Assembly (NCBI GenBank): GCA_900319915.1
Contig: ONQI01000010.1
Location: forward strand, 1 to 32,630
DNA from: an uncultured Campylobacter sp.
Lineage (GTDB): Bacteria > Campylobacterota > Campylobacteria > Campylobacterales > Campylobacteraceae
DNA length: 32,630 bases
Reading direction: 5' to 3'
Shown: piece after piece, positions 7,043-14,932 of the stretch
How the letters are laid out: the number at the start of each line of letters is the position of its first letter
How positions within the stretch are numbered: the first letter of the stretch is position 1
Program-made: the position numbers and the translations under genes
The notes under the pieces: generated by a model
Seen by the model: only the letters and a program-made list of their open reading frames with translations
Database searches by the model: none
Told to the model about the DNA's origin: nothing

Positions 7043-8074
7043 TTAAGAAATAAACCCGCTACCGATAATTTGATTTTTATCGTTATAAAACGCCGCGAGC
7101 TGACCGCGAGCTATGCCGTAAGCGGGCTCTAGGAGCTCGACTGATAGTCCGTCACCTTTGCGCCTTGCGCGGCAAGGTAGAGCGCGGCTTCTGTATCTGA
7201 CTTTCACAAAACAATTAAAACCATCATTCAAATTTGAATCGTTTCCCAAAAAATCATTAAAATTTTTCGTTTCAAATTTGAAAGTCGCGAGTTCTTCTTT
7301 TTCGCCCACGGTGATTTCGTTGCGCTCCGGGTCTATGGCGAGCACATAATGAGGCTCGTGCGCCCCGTCGTATGTAAAGCCTTTTCGCTTTCCGATGGTA
7401 AAATTCATGTAACCGTCGTGGCGCCCCACAACCTCGCCCGCGGAGTTTCGCACGAGTCCGGGAGCGTGCGTGTCGAAGTGGCGCGAAAGTATTTCGAGAT
7501 AGGAACGGGGGACAAAGCAGATTTCGCTGCTTTCTTTTTGGCTCGCGAGCGCGGCGATTTGAGGGATTTGGGAGGCTTCAAATTTGATCTGGCTTTTTAG
7601 TCGCTCGCCAAGGGGGAAAATCACGCGCCCAAGCATGGCGGGGTCGATATTTGCTAGGAAATAGCTTTGGTCTTTGCGCTCGTCGAAAGCCGCGGCTAAG
7701 AGTCCGCCTTCAATCCTTGCGTAATGCCCGGTGGCGATTTTTTCGCAGCCTCTTTCTCGCGCAAAATCCCAAAACGCGCCAAATTTGATATGGCGGTTGC
7801 AGTGCGCGCATGGATTTGGCGTGAGAGCGCGCTCGTAGCTAGCGACAAAGGGTTCGTATACGCGCCTCGCAAACTCGCTGGAAAAATCCGCCTCAAAAAG
7901 CTCGATACCAAGAAAATCCGCCACTTTGCGGGCGTTCGCGAGATTTTTTTCGTGATATTTATCGTCTTTAAAAAGCCTAAAATAACACCCCGCGACTTCG
8001 TAGCCCGATTCCAAAAGATATTTCGCGCTCATCGCGCTGTCCACGCCGCCGCTAAGCCCTATCATTACTTTCAT
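7043..8074 (-). CDS. mnmA: tRNA-specific 2-thiouridylase MnmA
   Basis: MnmA installs the 2-thio group on U34 of tRNAs for Lys, Glu and Gln. The 343-residue protein has the PP-loop GLSGGVDSA at 6-14, the first catalytic Cys89 in TPNPCAHCN and the second, Cys186, in SSEICFV. The C-terminal beta-barrel domain ends with AFYNDKNQIIGSGFI. Two dispersed palindromes fall close together in the linker before the last domain and encode FKFE (7271) and SNLN (7227), in a segment where family conservation is low. The gene has its own TATAAT promoter and diverges from the cytochrome gene. Confidence 0.96.
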   Translation of the reverse strand: MKVMIGLSGGVDSAMSAKYLLESGYEVAGCYFRLFKDDKYHEKNLANARKVADFLGIELFEADFSSEFARRVYEPFVASYERALTPNPCAHCNRHIKFGAFWDFARERGCEKIATGHYARIEGGLLAAAFDERKDQSYFLANIDPAMLGRVIFPLGERLKSQIKFEASQIPQIAALASQKESSEICFVPRSYLEILSRHFDTHAPGLVRNSAGEVVGRHDGYMNFTIGKRKGFTYDGAHEPHYVLAIDPERNEITVGEKEELATFKFETKNFNDFLGNDSNLNDGFNCFVKVRYRSRALPCRARRKGDGLSVELLEPAYGIARGQLAAFYNDKNQIIGSGFIS

Positions 8075-8096
8075 TTGCGCCCCTTTTTTGCGCGTA

Positions 8097-8102
8097 ATTA
8101 TA
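8097..8102 (-). promoter_or_regulatory. -10 element of mnmA
   Basis: The minus strand reads CGCTATAATTACG, a perfect TATAAT 22 bp before the mnmA ATG. The context CGCTATAAT recurs at the ssrA promoter. Confidence 0.65.
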
Positions 8103-8148
8103 GCGAAATTAATTCAAATTTGAAAGTGAAAATTAAGCCAAAATGAAG

Positions 8149-8154
8149 TAAAAT
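8149..8154 (+). promoter_or_regulatory. -10 element of the cytochrome b gene
   Basis: TAAAAT lies 22 bp before the ATG at 8177, with the ribosome binding site AAAGGA at 8166-8171. A palindrome copy at 8113 sits upstream in the divergent spacer with mnmA. Confidence 0.5.
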
Positions 8155-8176
8155 CAGCCCACATGAAAGGATTGCT

Positions 8177-9127
8177 ATGAAGAAAGTTTTTTTGTTGGTA
8201 GCCTGCTGTATGCTGGCCTTTGGAGCGGACCTTGTCAATAAGCTCGAAGGTGCGAATCAATATCAAAGCGAGATTTGGGCGGACAATCGTCTAGCCAATA
8301 TCGACCGCTATGAGGACGGGTTTGGCGCGCTTTGGACGTTTTTACAAGGTAGCCATTATTTTTCCTATGGCGCGGCGATAGCTATCGTTGCTCTTATACT
8401 AGTGTTTAGCGCGCATTATCTTGCCGTAGGACCAAAAGAATTCGACGAAGAAAGCGGTCATGTGCTTGCATTTTCGGGCGCGATTCGCCTCGTGCATCTA
8501 GTCGCGGCGGTTTCGTGGGTGGTGCTCGTGCCAACGGGCGTCGTTATGATGTGGGGCGAGAGCTTTGGAGGCGGTTTTTTCGTGCGCCTAATGAAAAATA
8601 TGCACGCCGTAGCGACGGTGCTTTTTGTGATTTCAGTCATTCCTATGTTTTGCGCGTGGGCGTATCGCATGCTTCCTCGCCTATACGACGTCAAATGGAT
8701 GCTTATCGTGGGCGGCTACCTTTCAAAAACCAAACGCGCCATTCCCGCAGGCAAGTTTAACGCCGGTCAAAAAGCGTGGTTTTGGGTCGCGACTCTAGGC
8801 GGCGTGGTGATGATACTTACCGGCGCGGCGATGTTTTTCTTGGACTTTAAGGCTCCGTTTGCGGAGGGTTGGGGTCTTACTCAAATCGAAGTTTTGCGCC
8901 TAAGTGCGATTACGCACAATATCCTTGGTATTGGCTGCGCGATGTTCTTACTCGTGCATATTTACATGGCGGTTTTTGCGATCAAAGGTTCTATTCATTC
9001 GATGATAAACGGTCACAAATCCGAAGAAGAAGTTTACGTTTTGCACCATTATTGGTATCAAGAACTATTAAATAAGGGCAAAATCGCAAAATCTAAATAT
9101 GAGAACGTCTATCCTAGACTAGCTTGA
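8177..9127 (+). CDS. fdhC: Formate dehydrogenase cytochrome b subunit (FdhC/FdoI-like)
   Basis: This membrane subunit anchors periplasmic formate dehydrogenase and passes electrons through b haems to quinone. The 316-residue protein has a cleavable-type signal (1-17), a periplasmic N-terminal stretch, and membrane segments near 64-84, 101-126, 142-162, 200-222 and 243-269. Candidate haem ligands are His107, His143, His247 and His261, matching the spacing of the gamma-subunit family. It stands alone here: no catalytic, iron-sulfur or chaperone genes of formate dehydrogenase are adjacent, in contrast to the usual operon. It could serve an enzyme encoded elsewhere or be a spare anchor. Confidence 0.85.
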   Translation: MKKVFLLVACCMLAFGADLVNKLEGANQYQSEIWADNRLANIDRYEDGFGALWTFLQGSHYFSYGAAIAIVALILVFSAHYLAVGPKEFDEESGHVLAFSGAIRLVHLVAAVSWVVLVPTGVVMMWGESFGGGFFVRLMKNMHAVATVLFVISVIPMFCAWAYRMLPRLYDVKWMLIVGGYLSKTKRAIPAGKFNAGQKAWFWVATLGGVVMILTGAAMFFLDFKAPFAEGWGLTQIEVLRLSAITHNILGIGCAMFLLVHIYMAVFAIKGSIHSMINGHKSEEEVYVLHHYWYQELLNKGKIAKSKYENVYPRLA

Positions 9128-9140
9128 GTTTGTCTTTTGG

Positions 9141-9185
9141 GCGGTTTTGAGCAAGAGTTTTTAACATTTTGCTTAAAACCGAACC
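9141..9185 (+). terminator. Inverted repeat after fdhC
   Basis: GGTTTTGAGCAA (9143-9154) pairs with TTGCTTAAAACC (9169-9180), 12 bp with one G-T wobble and a 14-nt loop. It begins 15 bp after the fdhC stop. A T-rich run (9211-9220) follows only 30 bp later, so it is a probable but imperfect terminator. Confidence 0.5.
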
Positions 9186-9226
9186 ACCCAAATCCTTTAA
9201 AATACTTCGCTTTTTTTCTTTGTCAA

Positions 9227-9252
9227 TTCAAATTTAAACTTTTAAATTTGAA
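9227..9252. promoter_or_regulatory. Split palindrome upstream of the response regulator
   Basis: TTCAAATTTAAA (9227-9238) and TTTAAATTTGAA (9241-9252) are exact reverse complements separated by CT. This is a variant of the dispersed palindrome opened at its centre. It sits about 52 bp upstream of the likely -10 box (TAAAAT, 9304-9309) and 92 bp before the cosR ATG, a plausible operator position. Confidence 0.45.
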
Positions 9253-9303
9253 ATTTTCATTAAAAACAGATTAAAATAACTTGAAATTTCACTTAATTTA
9301 TGG

Positions 9304-9309
9304 TAAAAT
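9304..9309 (+). promoter_or_regulatory. -10 element of cosR
   Basis: GGTAAAATACG places TAAAAT 34 bp before the start codon, with TAAGGA at 9331-9336 as ribosome binding site. A TTAAA/TTTAAGG-rich leader lies between them. Confidence 0.55.
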
Positions 9310-9343
9310 ACGCCTTAAATTTTTATGATTTAAGGAAAAAATA

Positions 9344-10015
9344 ATGAGAATTCTGATAGTAGAGGACGAGAGCACCCTCAAAAAAACGATTTCTGATAGC
9401 TTGCAAGAATACGGTTACCAAACCGACGACGCGGAAAATTTAAAAGACGCGGAATATATGGTAGATATCAGAAATTACGATTTGGTGCTCTGCGATTGGT
9501 CCCTGCCGGACGGTGAAGGTATTGATCTTATCGGCACAATCAAGCAAAAATCCCCTCATACTTCGGTGCTAATTCTTTCGGCAAACGAAGACGTTGAAAG
9601 CGAAATTAAGGCGCTAAAATCGGGCGCGGACGATTATATTCGCAAACCGTTTGATTTCAACGTCCTCGTTGCTCGCGTCGAGGCTAGACTTCGCTTTGGC
9701 GGCTCGAACGTCATCAAAATCGACGAGCTTACCATCGATCCGGACGAGGAGAAAATCGTTTATTTAGGTCAAGAAATCGAGCTTAAAGGAAAGCCTTTTG
9801 AAGTGCTTACCCACCTTGCTCGCCACAGCGACCAAATTGTGAGCAAAGACCAACTACTAGACGCCATCTGGGAAGAGCCCGAACTCGTCACGCCAAACGT
9901 CATCGAGGTCGCCATCAACCAAATCCGCCAAAAAATGGACAAACCGCTTAATATTTCCACCATCGAAACCGTGCGCCGTCGCGGATATAGATTTTGCTTC
10001 CCTAAAAAAGCGTAA
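9344..10015 (+). CDS. cosR: OmpR-family orphan response regulator CosR/HsrA (HP1043 type)
   Basis: The 223-residue protein is the essential orphan regulator of Campylobacterota, which controls oxidative-stress and growth genes in C. jejuni and H. pylori. The C-terminal winged helix (about 120-223) is nearly identical to the HP1043 sequence as I recall it, including KGKPFEVLTHLARH, DAIWEEPE and the IETVRRRGYRF end. The receiver keeps a normal phosphorylation pocket: Glu7-Asp8, Asp51 in LVLCDWSLPD, Ser79 and Lys101. HP1043 lacks the usual aspartate. No histidine kinase is adjacent. The downstream order ferredoxin then ppx matches C. jejuni. Confidence 0.93.
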   Translation: MRILIVEDESTLKKTISDSLQEYGYQTDDAENLKDAEYMVDIRNYDLVLCDWSLPDGEGIDLIGTIKQKSPHTSVLILSANEDVESEIKALKSGADDYIRKPFDFNVLVARVEARLRFGGSNVIKIDELTIDPDEEKIVYLGQEIELKGKPFEVLTHLARHSDQIVSKDQLLDAIWEEPELVTPNVIEVAINQIRQKMDKPLNISTIETVRRRGYRFCFPKKA

Positions 10016-10029
10016 TTAACTTCATTTCC

Positions 10030-10057
10030 CCCTCGCGCCCGCGAGGGTTCTCTCTTC
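10030..10057 (+). terminator. Intrinsic terminator of cosR
   Basis: CCCTCGC (10030-10036) and GCGAGGG (10041-10047) form a GC-rich 7-bp stem with a 4-nt loop, followed by TTCTCTCTT. It begins 15 bp after the stop codon. This isolates cosR from the ferredoxin gene. Confidence 0.75.
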
Positions 10058-10150
10058 CTTGCAAACTCCATTTCAAATTTGAATTACAGAAAATAGCCAA
10101 AAGACGCACCGACCATTTCAAATTTGAATAATTTTTAAGCAAAAATATAG

Positions 10151-10156
10151 TATAAA
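10151..10156 (+). promoter_or_regulatory. -10 element of the ferredoxin-ppx pair
   Basis: ATAGTATAAATC gives TATAAA 34 bp before the ferredoxin ATG, with AAAGGTAA near 10178 as ribosome binding site. Two palindrome copies (10072, 10117) lie upstream in the same spacer. Confidence 0.55.
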
Positions 10157-10190
10157 TCAGCGTTTGAAAGTCCCCAAAAAGGTAATATAA

Positions 10191-10442
10191 ATGTCACTTA
10201 TGATAACCAAGGATTGTATAAGTTGCGAGGCTTGCCTCGAAGAGTGCCCCGAGGGCGCGATTTACGAGGACGAGCCGACTTTTATGATAGACGCGGATCG
10301 CTGCACGGAATGCATTAGCGACGCGACGGAACCCGCTTGTATTATGGTTTGTCCGGTCGAGTGCATCAAGCCCGATCCGGACAACGTCGAAAGTCCGGAA
10401 GAATTGCGTTTCAAACACGAAATGCTTAGCAAAGGGGAATAA
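10191..10442 (+). CDS. fdxB: 2[4Fe-4S] ferredoxin (YfhL/Alvin type)
   Basis: The 83-residue electron carrier has two cluster motifs. The first is C9-x2-C12-x2-C15-x3-C19-P. The second is C38-x2-C41-x8-C50-x3-C54-P, whose 8-residue insert marks the Allochromatium-type ferredoxins, with an additional Cys58. The C-terminal helix is acidic. Its stop codon overlaps the ppx start by one base (TAATG), so the two are translationally coupled. The symbol follows the C. jejuni gene in the same position. Confidence 0.9.
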   Translation: MSLMITKDCISCEACLEECPEGAIYEDEPTFMIDADRCTECISDATEPACIMVCPVECIKPDPDNVESPEELRFKHEMLSKGE

Positions 10443-11878
10443 TGCCAAAACGCGTTGCCGTCATCGACCTGGGCTCAAATTCGGCTAGAATGGCGATTTT
10501 TGAGCGCACAAGTAGGCTTGGATTTTATATTTTGCGCGAGTTCAAGACCAAAGTGCGCCTTGGCGAGGGTGCTTACGAGCACGGTGGCGTGTTGCAAAAA
10601 GCGGCTATGGATAAGGTTTTCGCGGCGTTCGCGGAATTTCGAGAGTTCATTAGGCTTTATGGCGTGCGCAAGGTCATTTGCGCGGGCACTTCGGCGCTTC
10701 GCGACGCGCCAAACGGCGACGTTTTCATAGCGCGAGTGAGTCGCGAACTTGGGTTAAATCTTCGCGTCATCGACGGTAAAACGGAGGCTTTTTTGGGCGG
10801 AATCGCCGCTCTTAATCTGCTAAGTCCCTTTGGCGAGGCGACTACGATAGATATAGGCGGGGGCTCGACCGAGCTTGCTCGCATCAAGGATGGGCGTATT
10901 GTGGAGACGCTTTCGCTCGATCTTGGCACTGTGAGACTAAAAGAGCTGTTTTTTGACAAAAAAGATCCCGCGGGCGCGGCGAAATTCGCCGACAAACTCA
11001 TCGCCACTATCCCGGAGAGTTTCCGCAATTCAAATTTGATAGCCATCGGCGGCAGCGCTCGCGCGATTTCTAGCGCGATAATGCAGCTCAAAAATCACCC
11101 CCTAAAACTCGTGCACAATTACATCTACGATTTCGCCGAACAGCGCAAATTCATAGAAAAACTCGCTTACGCGGGCGTGCTCGAGCTCAAAAACTTTCCC
11201 GTTAAAAAAGACCGCTACGACACGATTCGCGAGGGCGCGATGATTTTTGCCAAAGTCTGCGCGGCTTTGGGCGGTAAGCTCGTTTTTACGAGTGGCGCTG
11301 GCGTAAGAGAGGGGCTTTTTCTTTCAAGTTTGCTCCGTCCGGGCGTGAAATTTCCGCAAAACTTTAACCCGAGTGTAAAAAGTCTAACCGACCGCTTTGC
11401 GGTGCGCCAAAATTCCCTCATCGTTTCTCACGCTAGGGCGATATTCGCCGCTCTTTCGCCGCTCCACGGGCTAGATGAAAAATATTTGCGCTCGCTTGTA
11501 ATTGCCGCCAAACTATGTAATCTTGGGCGCTCCTTAGGATTTTATTCCGAGCAAAGCCACAGCGCGTATATCGTGCGCGGAGGTCTAAACTACGGTTTCA
11601 CGCACGAGGAGCGAGCCCTCATCGCCGCCATTATCGAAAACGCCGGCCGCGAAAACGTGGATTTCGGACCTTGTGCGCCGTTGCTTCCTAACGCCAAAAT
11701 CGTGCGCTGGCTTTCTTTTATGCTTGCCGCCGCCAGATGGCTCAGCGTCTGTCCGCAGGCGAGGTTTGAGTTTTTGGAACGTGCTTTGCATATTAGCGGT
11801 GCCAAAAATTTCGTTATGGTCAAAGAAAACGTCAAAAAGCTGCCAAAGCCGGAAATCTTCGCGGTTACTTTCGACTGA
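10442..11878 (+). CDS. ppx: Ppx/GppA exopolyphosphatase or pppGpp phosphatase
   Basis: The 478-residue protein belongs to the ASKHA fold Ppx/GppA family, which hydrolyses polyphosphate and/or converts pppGpp to ppGpp. The phosphate-1 loop is VIDLGSNSARMAIF at 8-21, the GTSALRDA segment is at 82-89, a likely catalytic Glu lies at 115 in KTEAFLGG, and the phosphate-2 loop is DIGGGSTEL at 137-145. A C-terminal HD-like helical region follows. The sequence alone does not separate the two activities. It is coupled to the ferredoxin gene, and its stop lies 48 bp before the next gene. Confidence 0.88.
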   Translation: MPKRVAVIDLGSNSARMAIFERTSRLGFYILREFKTKVRLGEGAYEHGGVLQKAAMDKVFAAFAEFREFIRLYGVRKVICAGTSALRDAPNGDVFIARVSRELGLNLRVIDGKTEAFLGGIAALNLLSPFGEATTIDIGGGSTELARIKDGRIVETLSLDLGTVRLKELFFDKKDPAGAAKFADKLIATIPESFRNSNLIAIGGSARAISSAIMQLKNHPLKLVHNYIYDFAEQRKFIEKLAYAGVLELKNFPVKKDRYDTIREGAMIFAKVCAALGGKLVFTSGAGVREGLFLSSLLRPGVKFPQNFNPSVKSLTDRFAVRQNSLIVSHARAIFAALSPLHGLDEKYLRSLVIAAKLCNLGRSLGFYSEQSHSAYIVRGGLNYGFTHEERALIAAIIENAGRENVDFGPCAPLLPNAKIVRWLSFMLAAARWLSVCPQARFEFLERALHISGAKNFVMVKENVKKLPKPEIFAVTFD

Positions 11879-11926
11879 ATTTAATAATTTCGCGTTTTTG
11901 CCGATATAGAGCAAAAAGGAGCGCGA

Positions 11927-12364
11927 ATGCAAATCTCAAACAATATGCCAAATTTGAATCTCGCGAGCGATAATTCAAATTTGAAAAAGGGCGCGGGCGC
12001 GGCGGTTTCAAATTTGAACGCGCAAAGTCTAAAAGAGAGAGCGGAGGAAGACGAACTTCTTGGTAAAGCCGAAATCGTCACCGGTCTAAATCTAGACGAG
12101 AGCGAGGAGGCCGGCGCGGCGGGGAGCGCAAGCGAGAACGAAGATCCGATGAAAAAGCTTGAAAAGTTGCTAAAACAGCTCCAAAAGGAACTTGCGGCAA
12201 TTCAAGCCCAAAAGCAAAAACTCGGAAACGACGAAAACTCGCGAAAAATCAAAGAAATGCTCGCTACCGAGGAGGCCGCGATTATGACGCAAATCAGCGA
12301 GATAATCGCGCAAATGCAAAAAATACTAGAAGCGCAAATGCAAGCGCAAGCCGCGAAGATTTAA
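11927..12364 (+). CDS. Hypothetical coiled-coil protein
   Basis: This 145-residue protein is not recognised. The first 45 residues are low-complexity, with three repeats of a PNLN/SNLK/SNLN element made by two exact and one partial copy of the dispersed palindrome within 80 bp. An acidic linker follows. Residues 73-143 form a long charged, Gln- and Ala-rich coiled coil (KKLEKLLKQLQKELAA, AIQAQKQKL, QISEIIAQMQKILEAQ). There is no signal peptide or membrane segment. AAAGGA precedes the ATG. It converges with recO, and the two stop codons overlap by 4 bp. Confidence 0.7.
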   Translation: MQISNNMPNLNLASDNSNLKKGAGAAVSNLNAQSLKERAEEDELLGKAEIVTGLNLDESEEAGAAGSASENEDPMKKLEKLLKQLQKELAAIQAQKQKLGNDENSRKIKEMLATEEAAIMTQISEIIAQMQKILEAQMQAQAAKI

Positions 12365-12978
12365 AACCCCTCTAAGACGATATAGTAAAGTTCTTGGACT
12401 ATTTCGTCGCTCATCTCCGCCGTGCTTTGCGTCTTAAAAAGTCGCTTTATAATCGAAGTTTCAAATTTGAATCTCGGCGCGCAACGCGGATGAGCGGGTG
12501 AAAAACCTTGCGTCAGGCATACTTTATCTTCCGCCGTCCCGCCGCAAAATACACAGCGCAAATCCTCGTGTAGCCTTCCTTCAAAATCAAGCAGACGTAA
12601 ATACGCCTCGACCACGACGCGCTCGGGATTTTGGCGAGTAAAGCGTCTCGCGCACTCGTCTAACAACTCGAAATAAAAGGGATCTAACTCCTCGATTCCG
12701 CGCAAATGTTTGCCAAGCTCGCCAACAAAGTTTTGCCACGCTTGCAATCTTTCGCGCTCTCCTAGCCACGAAAAGCCCAGATGAAGGGCATTGCGAAGCC
12801 TTACGCCGGAGCTTGCGCCCATACTTTCTAGCTCGAAGTCGAGTTTGTAGCCTTGTGTGACGACGCTGTGACGCGCTCCGTAAAACCTATACGCGCGCAC
12901 TAGGCGCTCCCTTGTGAGTAGCCAAACCTTCACATCTTCGCCCCTAGCCGGGAGCACGCGAAGGACGTAGCCTTGCAT
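12361..12978 (-). CDS. recO: Recombination mediator RecO (Campylobacterota type)
   Basis: RecO helps load RecA at gaps in DNA. The 205-residue protein is the short divergent form found in Campylobacter. It opens with MQGYVLRVLPARGEDVKVW (OB-fold strands), continues with the RAYRFYGARHS and LDFELE segments, and has a helical domain and a likely zinc site built from Cys142, Cys145, His163 and Cys166. A palindrome at 12460 encodes FKFE at 170-173, right after the zinc region. It overlaps the dus gene by one base. Confidence 0.85.
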   Translation of the reverse strand: MQGYVLRVLPARGEDVKVWLLTRERLVRAYRFYGARHSVVTQGYKLDFELESMGASSGVRLRNALHLGFSWLGERERLQAWQNFVGELGKHLRGIEELDPFYFELLDECARRFTRQNPERVVVEAYLRLLDFEGRLHEDLRCVFCGGTAEDKVCLTQGFSPAHPRCAPRFKFETSIIKRLFKTQSTAEMSDEIVQELYYIVLEGF

Positions 12979-13916
12979 TAGAAAAATCGCTCGATTGCGG
13001 CGCGCATTTCTTCGCTGGACCTCAGCTCGTTGATTTCGCGACGAAACTCGCTCGCGCCGCCAAGTCCGCGCGAATACTCGTGCAAATGCTTGCGAAATAT
13101 GCTCACGCCGTGTTCGCCGTAGTGCGCTATCATCGCTGCAAAGTGCTCTTTGATGACTTGTTTTTTGTGGGCTTGTGAGACGTTCAAATTTGAATTACCG
13201 TCGCCAAGCGCCTCTTTGATGCTTTCAAAAATCCACGGCTTGCCAATCGCCGCGCGCCCTATCATGAGCCCGTCCGCACCAGTGATTGCGAGCACTTCGG
13301 CGGCGTTGGTTTCGTCTATACTGCCGTTTGCGACGAGCGGGATTTTCAAATTTGATTTTATTTCGCCTAATACTTCGTATTTTGGTTCGCTCGTAAAGCC
13401 GCCCGAACGCGTCCTAGCGTGCACCGCGATAAAGTCCGCGCCCGCGCTCTCGATATCGCGCACGAAAGAAGGCAAGGTTACGGAGTCAAAGCCTAGGCGA
13501 AGCTTGACCGAAGTGTAGCGTTTGTTTGAGGTTTTTTTGATAATTTCGACGAGATGGCAAAGTAACGCGGGGTCTTTTAATAGTGCCGAGCCCGCGTTTT
13601 GCTTGACGACTTTGGGAACTGGACAACCGCAGTTTAGGTCGATACCGTCGATGCCGTCTATCTCGTTTAGCACGAGTACGGCGCGGCGTATCATCTCCGG
13701 ATCGCCGCCTTCTAATTGCGCTATATAGGGCGTTTCCGCGGGGTTTTTCGCCGCCATCGCGAGCGTTTTGGCGCCTTCATAAACTAGGGCGTTTGCGCTT
13801 AGCATTTCGCTTACGGTCACATCGCAGCCGTGCGCCTTCACCACACCCCTAAAAGGTAAATCTGAAAGTCCCGCCAAAGGCGCTAAAAATAGCGGTTTGG
13901 CGCTAAAATCTATCAT
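12978..13916 (-). CDS. dusB: tRNA-dihydrouridine synthase
   Basis: This flavoenzyme reduces uridine to dihydrouridine in tRNA D-loops. The 312-residue TIM-barrel protein has the FMN-binding start LAPLAGLSDLPFR, the catalytic Cys98 in DLNCGCPVPKV, VHARTRSGG and PLVANGSI, and IGRAAIGKPWIF, which binds the flavin phosphate. Subfamily is taken as DusB-like from these motifs and is less sure than the family. The palindrome at 13183 encodes SNLN in the loop after the barrel. It overlaps both recO and the membrane-protein gene by a few bases. Confidence 0.92.
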   Translation of the reverse strand: MIDFSAKPLFLAPLAGLSDLPFRGVVKAHGCDVTVSEMLSANALVYEGAKTLAMAAKNPAETPYIAQLEGGDPEMIRRAVLVLNEIDGIDGIDLNCGCPVPKVVKQNAGSALLKDPALLCHLVEIIKKTSNKRYTSVKLRLGFDSVTLPSFVRDIESAGADFIAVHARTRSGGFTSEPKYEVLGEIKSNLKIPLVANGSIDETNAAEVLAITGADGLMIGRAAIGKPWIFESIKEALGDGNSNLNVSQAHKKQVIKEHFAAMIAHYGEHGVSIFRKHLHEYSRGLGGASEFRREINELRSSEEMRAAIERFF

Positions 13917-14923
13917 TTATAAAATAATTCCGCGCTCGTTCTTTTGCCGTTTTCGCGCAAAAATAACAGAGTTTGGATGCGCTCGAACTCTTCCGCGTTT
14001 TCACCGGCGAGGGCGTCGCGAAGTTCGTCGAGTTTTTGAAATTCAAAAAGAACGAGCAAATACGCTTCCATTGCCACGGGGCGCACGTCTTTGAGCTTTT
14101 TAAAGATGCCAATGACTTGGTCGGGCTCGTATTTTTTGACTAGCGAGAGAGCGATTTTTACATAATCTTGCGCGTTCAAATCCGCCTTCTCGATGAGCGC
14201 GCTAAAATCTACGCTCGAAATATCAAAATTATCATCTTCTAATTTGCGCAAAATCAACTCGCGTGCTTCTTTGGCGCTCAAATTTGAATCAAATTTGGAA
14301 ATCTCGGACCACGTTGCATTTGCCAAAACTGCGGCCCTAGCATAAGCGTTTAGGCTCTCGTCCGCACTTTCTTTCATTTCAAGAGCGTATTTATAGTCCG
14401 CGTCGATTTTGTTTTTTTCGTTTTGCAAGAAAAGCGGGTTAGTTTTTAACAGCTTATAGCGTTTAAGGTCGCAAGCCTCGCCTAAGCGAACTCTAGAGGA
14501 GATATCGTAAGCATTGGCAAGCTCTTCGTTGCGAAAATCCGGATTTAGCTTTAGCCATGGAGAGAGCGATTTAGTCACTTCGCCCGCGGTAGCGAAAAGA
14601 TCGGTCTTGAATTCTTTGTTGCTTTCCATACCTAGATAGATTTCTTTGGCAAGCGTGTTGTAGAGATTTTGATCGCTTTTTAAAGCGCGCGCGTCAAAGA
14701 AATTTCGCATGCCGTAATATGCGATGTGAAAGAGGCTAAGGAGAGCAAACACCGCCACGGGTAGCGCAAACCACGTCGCTATTGGCAAGGATAGTTCGTA
14801 GCCAAGGATATTTATAGAGTAACTAGCTCCGGTGTTGCCATCTCCGCTAAGGATACTAAAAACGAGCACCCAAATAAGCGCGACGTAAACGATAGAATAA
14901 AATATATATCTTCTAGTTTTCAT
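13913..14923 (-). CDS. Conserved Campylobacter membrane protein, unknown function
   Basis: The 336-residue protein has two N-terminal membrane segments (about 8-26 and 46-70) and a long soluble helical C-terminal part, probably cytoplasmic, with repeat-like helices that resemble TPR-type solenoids (LIEKADLNAQDYVKIALSL, DQVIGIFKKL). I recognise it only by position: C. jejuni has an uncharacterised membrane-protein gene between dus and rlmH. It lies 9 bp downstream of rlmH and overlaps dus by 4 bp. Confidence 0.75.
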   Translation of the reverse strand: MKTRRYIFYSIVYVALIWVLVFSILSGDGNTGASYSINILGYELSLPIATWFALPVAVFALLSLFHIAYYGMRNFFDARALKSDQNLYNTLAKEIYLGMESNKEFKTDLFATAGEVTKSLSPWLKLNPDFRNEELANAYDISSRVRLGEACDLKRYKLLKTNPLFLQNEKNKIDADYKYALEMKESADESLNAYARAAVLANATWSEISKFDSNLSAKEARELILRKLEDDNFDISSVDFSALIEKADLNAQDYVKIALSLVKKYEPDQVIGIFKKLKDVRPVAMEAYLLVLFEFQKLDELRDALAGENAEEFERIQTLLFLRENGKRTSAELFYK

Positions 14924-14932
14924 AATTTTCCT

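Noticed and set aside
13913-14923. A TPR protein call for the membrane protein
   Set aside because: The helices are repeat-like, but no clear TPR consensus could be aligned by eye, so it is left as unknown.
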